NCBI GenBank assembly: GCA_005883575.1
Contig: VBFH01000023.1
Location: 265,950 to 329,949 of the forward strand
Length of the DNA: 64,000 nt
Reading direction: 5' to 3'
From: Chloroflexota bacterium
Lineage (GTDB): Bacteria > Chloroflexota > Dormibacteria > Dormibacterales > Dormibacteraceae
Positions 62,441 to 64,000 of the stretch are shown piece by piece (position 1 is the stretch's first letter; each line of letters opens with the position of its first letter). The translations under genes were made by a program, and so were the position numbers. The notes beneath the pieces are model-generated. The model was not told the origin of the DNA, searched no databases, and saw only the letters and a program-made list of their open reading frames with translations.

Positions 62441-64000
62441 ATGTCCGGCCTGGCCGCGTTCGACTCGTCGGAGCACCCAGGTGACATAACGCTGGATCGC
62501 GTGATTCCCGCATCCGCCGCCACCTTCGCCCCGCTGCCCGCAGACCTCCGGCCGGAGCTGGTGGCCGCGCTTGGGCGTCGCGGCGTGGAGATGTTGTACT
62601 CGCACCAGGCGGAGGCGTACGTAGCTGTCCGCAACGGCCGGCATCTCGTGGTGGTTACGCCGACCGCAAGTGGAAAGACCCTTTGCTACAACCTCCCTGT
62701 CCTTCAAAGGCTGCTCGAAGACCCCGCAAAGCGGGCCCTCTATGTATATCCGACCAAGGCCCTGGCCCAGGACCAGCTGGCGGAGCTTGGCGCGCTGAAA
62801 TCGGGTCTACCGATCGAGGTTCGCGTCGACACGTACGACGGCGATACGCCTCCCGGTCGCAGGACCGCCATCCGCGAAGGCGGCCACATCGTCATGACCA
62901 ACCCCGACATGCTGCACACCGGACTGCTGCCGCACCACACCCGGTGGCGCCGCCTTTTCTCGAGCCTGGAGTTTGTGATCATCGACGAGCTCCACACCTA
63001 CCGAGGACTGTTCGGAAGCCAGGTCGCCAACGTCATCCGGCGCCTGAAGCGGATATGCGCCTTCTACGGTTCGCATCCCACGTTCATCTGCGCCTCGGCG
63101 ACGATTCGCAACCCCCTCGAGCTCGCTCGGCGCCTGCTCGAGGAGCAGAACATAGCGCTCGTCGATCGCAGCGGCGCACCGCGTGGCGAAAGGCGCCTGG
63201 TCTTCTACAACCCGCCGCTCGTCAACCGCGACCTGGGCGTGCGCCGCAGCTCGATGCTGGAAGCCCGGCGCATCGCTGCGCCATGGATCCGCGCGGCGGT
63301 CCAGACGATCGTCTTCTGCCGCAGCCGCCTTCAGGTCGAGGTGATGCTGAGCTACCTGCGACAGGACCTGGCGCCTCGGCTCGATGCCTCGAAACGCGTG
63401 CGGGGTTACCGCGCCGGCTACCTGCCGCTGCACCGCCGCGAGATCGAGGCGGGGCTTCGCGACGGCGAGATCACCGGCGTGGTGAGCACCAACGCTCTCG
63501 AGCTCGGCATCGACATCGGCACCTTGCAGTGCGCGGTGCTCGTCGGTTACCCGGGCACGATCGCGTCGACGTGGCAGCAGCTCGGACGTGCCGGCCGGAG
63601 GTCGGGGTCGATCGGGGTTTTCGTCGCCTCCAGCTCTCCGCTCGACCAGTTCATCGTCCGCCATCCCGAATATTTCCTCGGCACTGACCCAGAAGAAGGA
63701 CTGATCGATCCCGACAATCTCCTCCTGCTCGCGGCGCATCTGCAGGCGGGCCTCTTCGAGCTCCCCTTCATGGACGACGAGAGGCTTGGCGCGGCAGACG
63801 TGCAGGAGCTGTTGAAGCTCTTCGAAGAGGACGGTTCTGCGACGCGTTCCGCGGGACGCTGGTTCTGGAGCCGCCAGGCCTTCCCGGCCGACGAGGTCCA
63901 CCTACGCCGGATCCTGGCCGACAACGTCGTCATCATCGACACTTCGAAGCCGCGGCCGCAGGTCATCGGCGAGATGGACCAGTTCACGGCGCCAGTGCTG
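62441..64000 (+). CDS. DEAD/DEAH-box helicase of the DUF1998/MrfA type, N-terminal 520 codons
   Basis: The frame is open to the window end. Walker A is TPTASGKT near 74, motif II IIDELHTY near 184, motif III SATIRNP near 220, motif V TNALELGIDIG near 350 and motif VI QLGRAGRRSG near 382. The order and spacing match SF2 helicases such as YprA/MrfA, which carry a C-terminal DUF1998 zinc domain; that part lies outside the window. Mitomycin-type DNA repair is the known role of MrfA. ATG 62441. Confidence 0.9.
   Translation, partial: MSGLAAFDSSEHPGDITLDRVIPASAATFAPLPADLRPELVAALGRRGVEMLYSHQAEAYVAVRNGRHLVVVTPTASGKTLCYNLPVLQRLLEDPAKRALYVYPTKALAQDQLAELGALKSGLPIEVRVDTYDGDTPPGRRTAIREGGHIVMTNPDMLHTGLLPHHTRWRRLFSSLEFVIIDELHTYRGLFGSQVANVIRRLKRICAFYGSHPTFICASATIRNPLELARRLLEEQNIALVDRSGAPRGERRLVFYNPPLVNRDLGVRRSSMLEARRIAAPWIRAAVQTIVFCRSRLQVEVMLSYLRQDLAPRLDASKRVRGYRAGYLPLHRREIEAGLRDGEITGVVSTNALELGIDIGTLQCAVLVGYPGTIASTWQQLGRAGRRSGSIGVFVASSSPLDQFIVRHPEYFLGTDPEEGLIDPDNLLLLAAHLQAGLFELPFMDDERLGAADVQELLKLFEEDGSATRSAGRWFWSRQAFPADEVHLRRILADNVVIIDTSKPRPQVIGEMDQFTAPVL

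Overview
The window is 64 kb of high-GC, gene-dense bacterial chromosome. Genes are packed with 4-nt NTGA overlaps and many start with GTG or TTG. The gene set is a free-living heterotroph's: de novo pyrimidine and purine synthesis, a two-subunit pyruvate carboxylase, glutamate dehydrogenase, a thiolase, a PhaR-type regulator, ECF sigma factors and a GuaB3-type IMP dehydrogenase homologue. This fits a Terrabacteria soil lineage (Chloroflexota, Dormibacterota or deep Actinobacteriota). That placement is inference; no rRNA or other decisive marker is present. I see no tRNA, rRNA, CRISPR array, insertion sequence, phage gene or replication origin, and no gene-free stretch longer than 300 bases.

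Layout. 1-810: 3' end of an MFS transporter. 807-11048 (minus): a pyrimidine unit pyrB-pyrR-carAB-pyrK-pyrD, followed by a four-helix membrane protein and an ABC-2 exporter. carA and carB form one uninterrupted reading frame. The pyrB leader carries a hairpin with the PyrR-binding hexaloop beside the ribosome binding site. 11128-18047: a zinc-ribbon/basic-tail protein, a second ABC-2 exporter, a thiolase, a MarR/DHA2-MFS divergent pair and a beta-lactamase-fold hydrolase. 18051-31942 (minus): the main purine unit purB-C-S-Q-L-F-M-N-H, running on into tryptophan 2,3-dioxygenase, a small Cys-rich ORF, a cupin, a class V aminotransferase and an ECF sigma factor with a membrane partner. 32162-34878: a second ECF sigma/membrane-partner pair.

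34884-44079 (minus): the second purine unit, guaB3-guaA-cyclase-like-purD-purE-pycB-pycA-NUDIX. A 38-nt palindromic repeat occurs on both sides of guaB3. 44231-50763: a DUF4332 protein, a secreted Asp-box protein, a phosphotransferase, an acyltransferase/atypical SDR pair and glutamate dehydrogenase. 50832-64000: a decayed DUF881 gene, PhaR with a divergent basic phasin/histone-like protein, an amidohydrolase, a threonine aldolase, a PLP dehydratase, an FmdB-like zinc ribbon with a repeat tail, an HD hydrolase, DUF309, a molybdopterin-binding protein, cysS, a third ECF sigma/membrane-partner pair and the start of a DUF1998-type helicase.

Together the two purine units encode ten of the eleven IMP-pathway genes (purK is absent, although PurE looks class I) plus guaA and guaB3. 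pyrC, pyrE, pyrF, purK and purA must lie elsewhere. I did not find a clearly new multi-gene system. The points most worth checking are the carAB fusion with its PyrR-type leader, the palindrome over the guaB3 start, the structured RNA before purS, and the three sigma-factor pairs with unusual partners.
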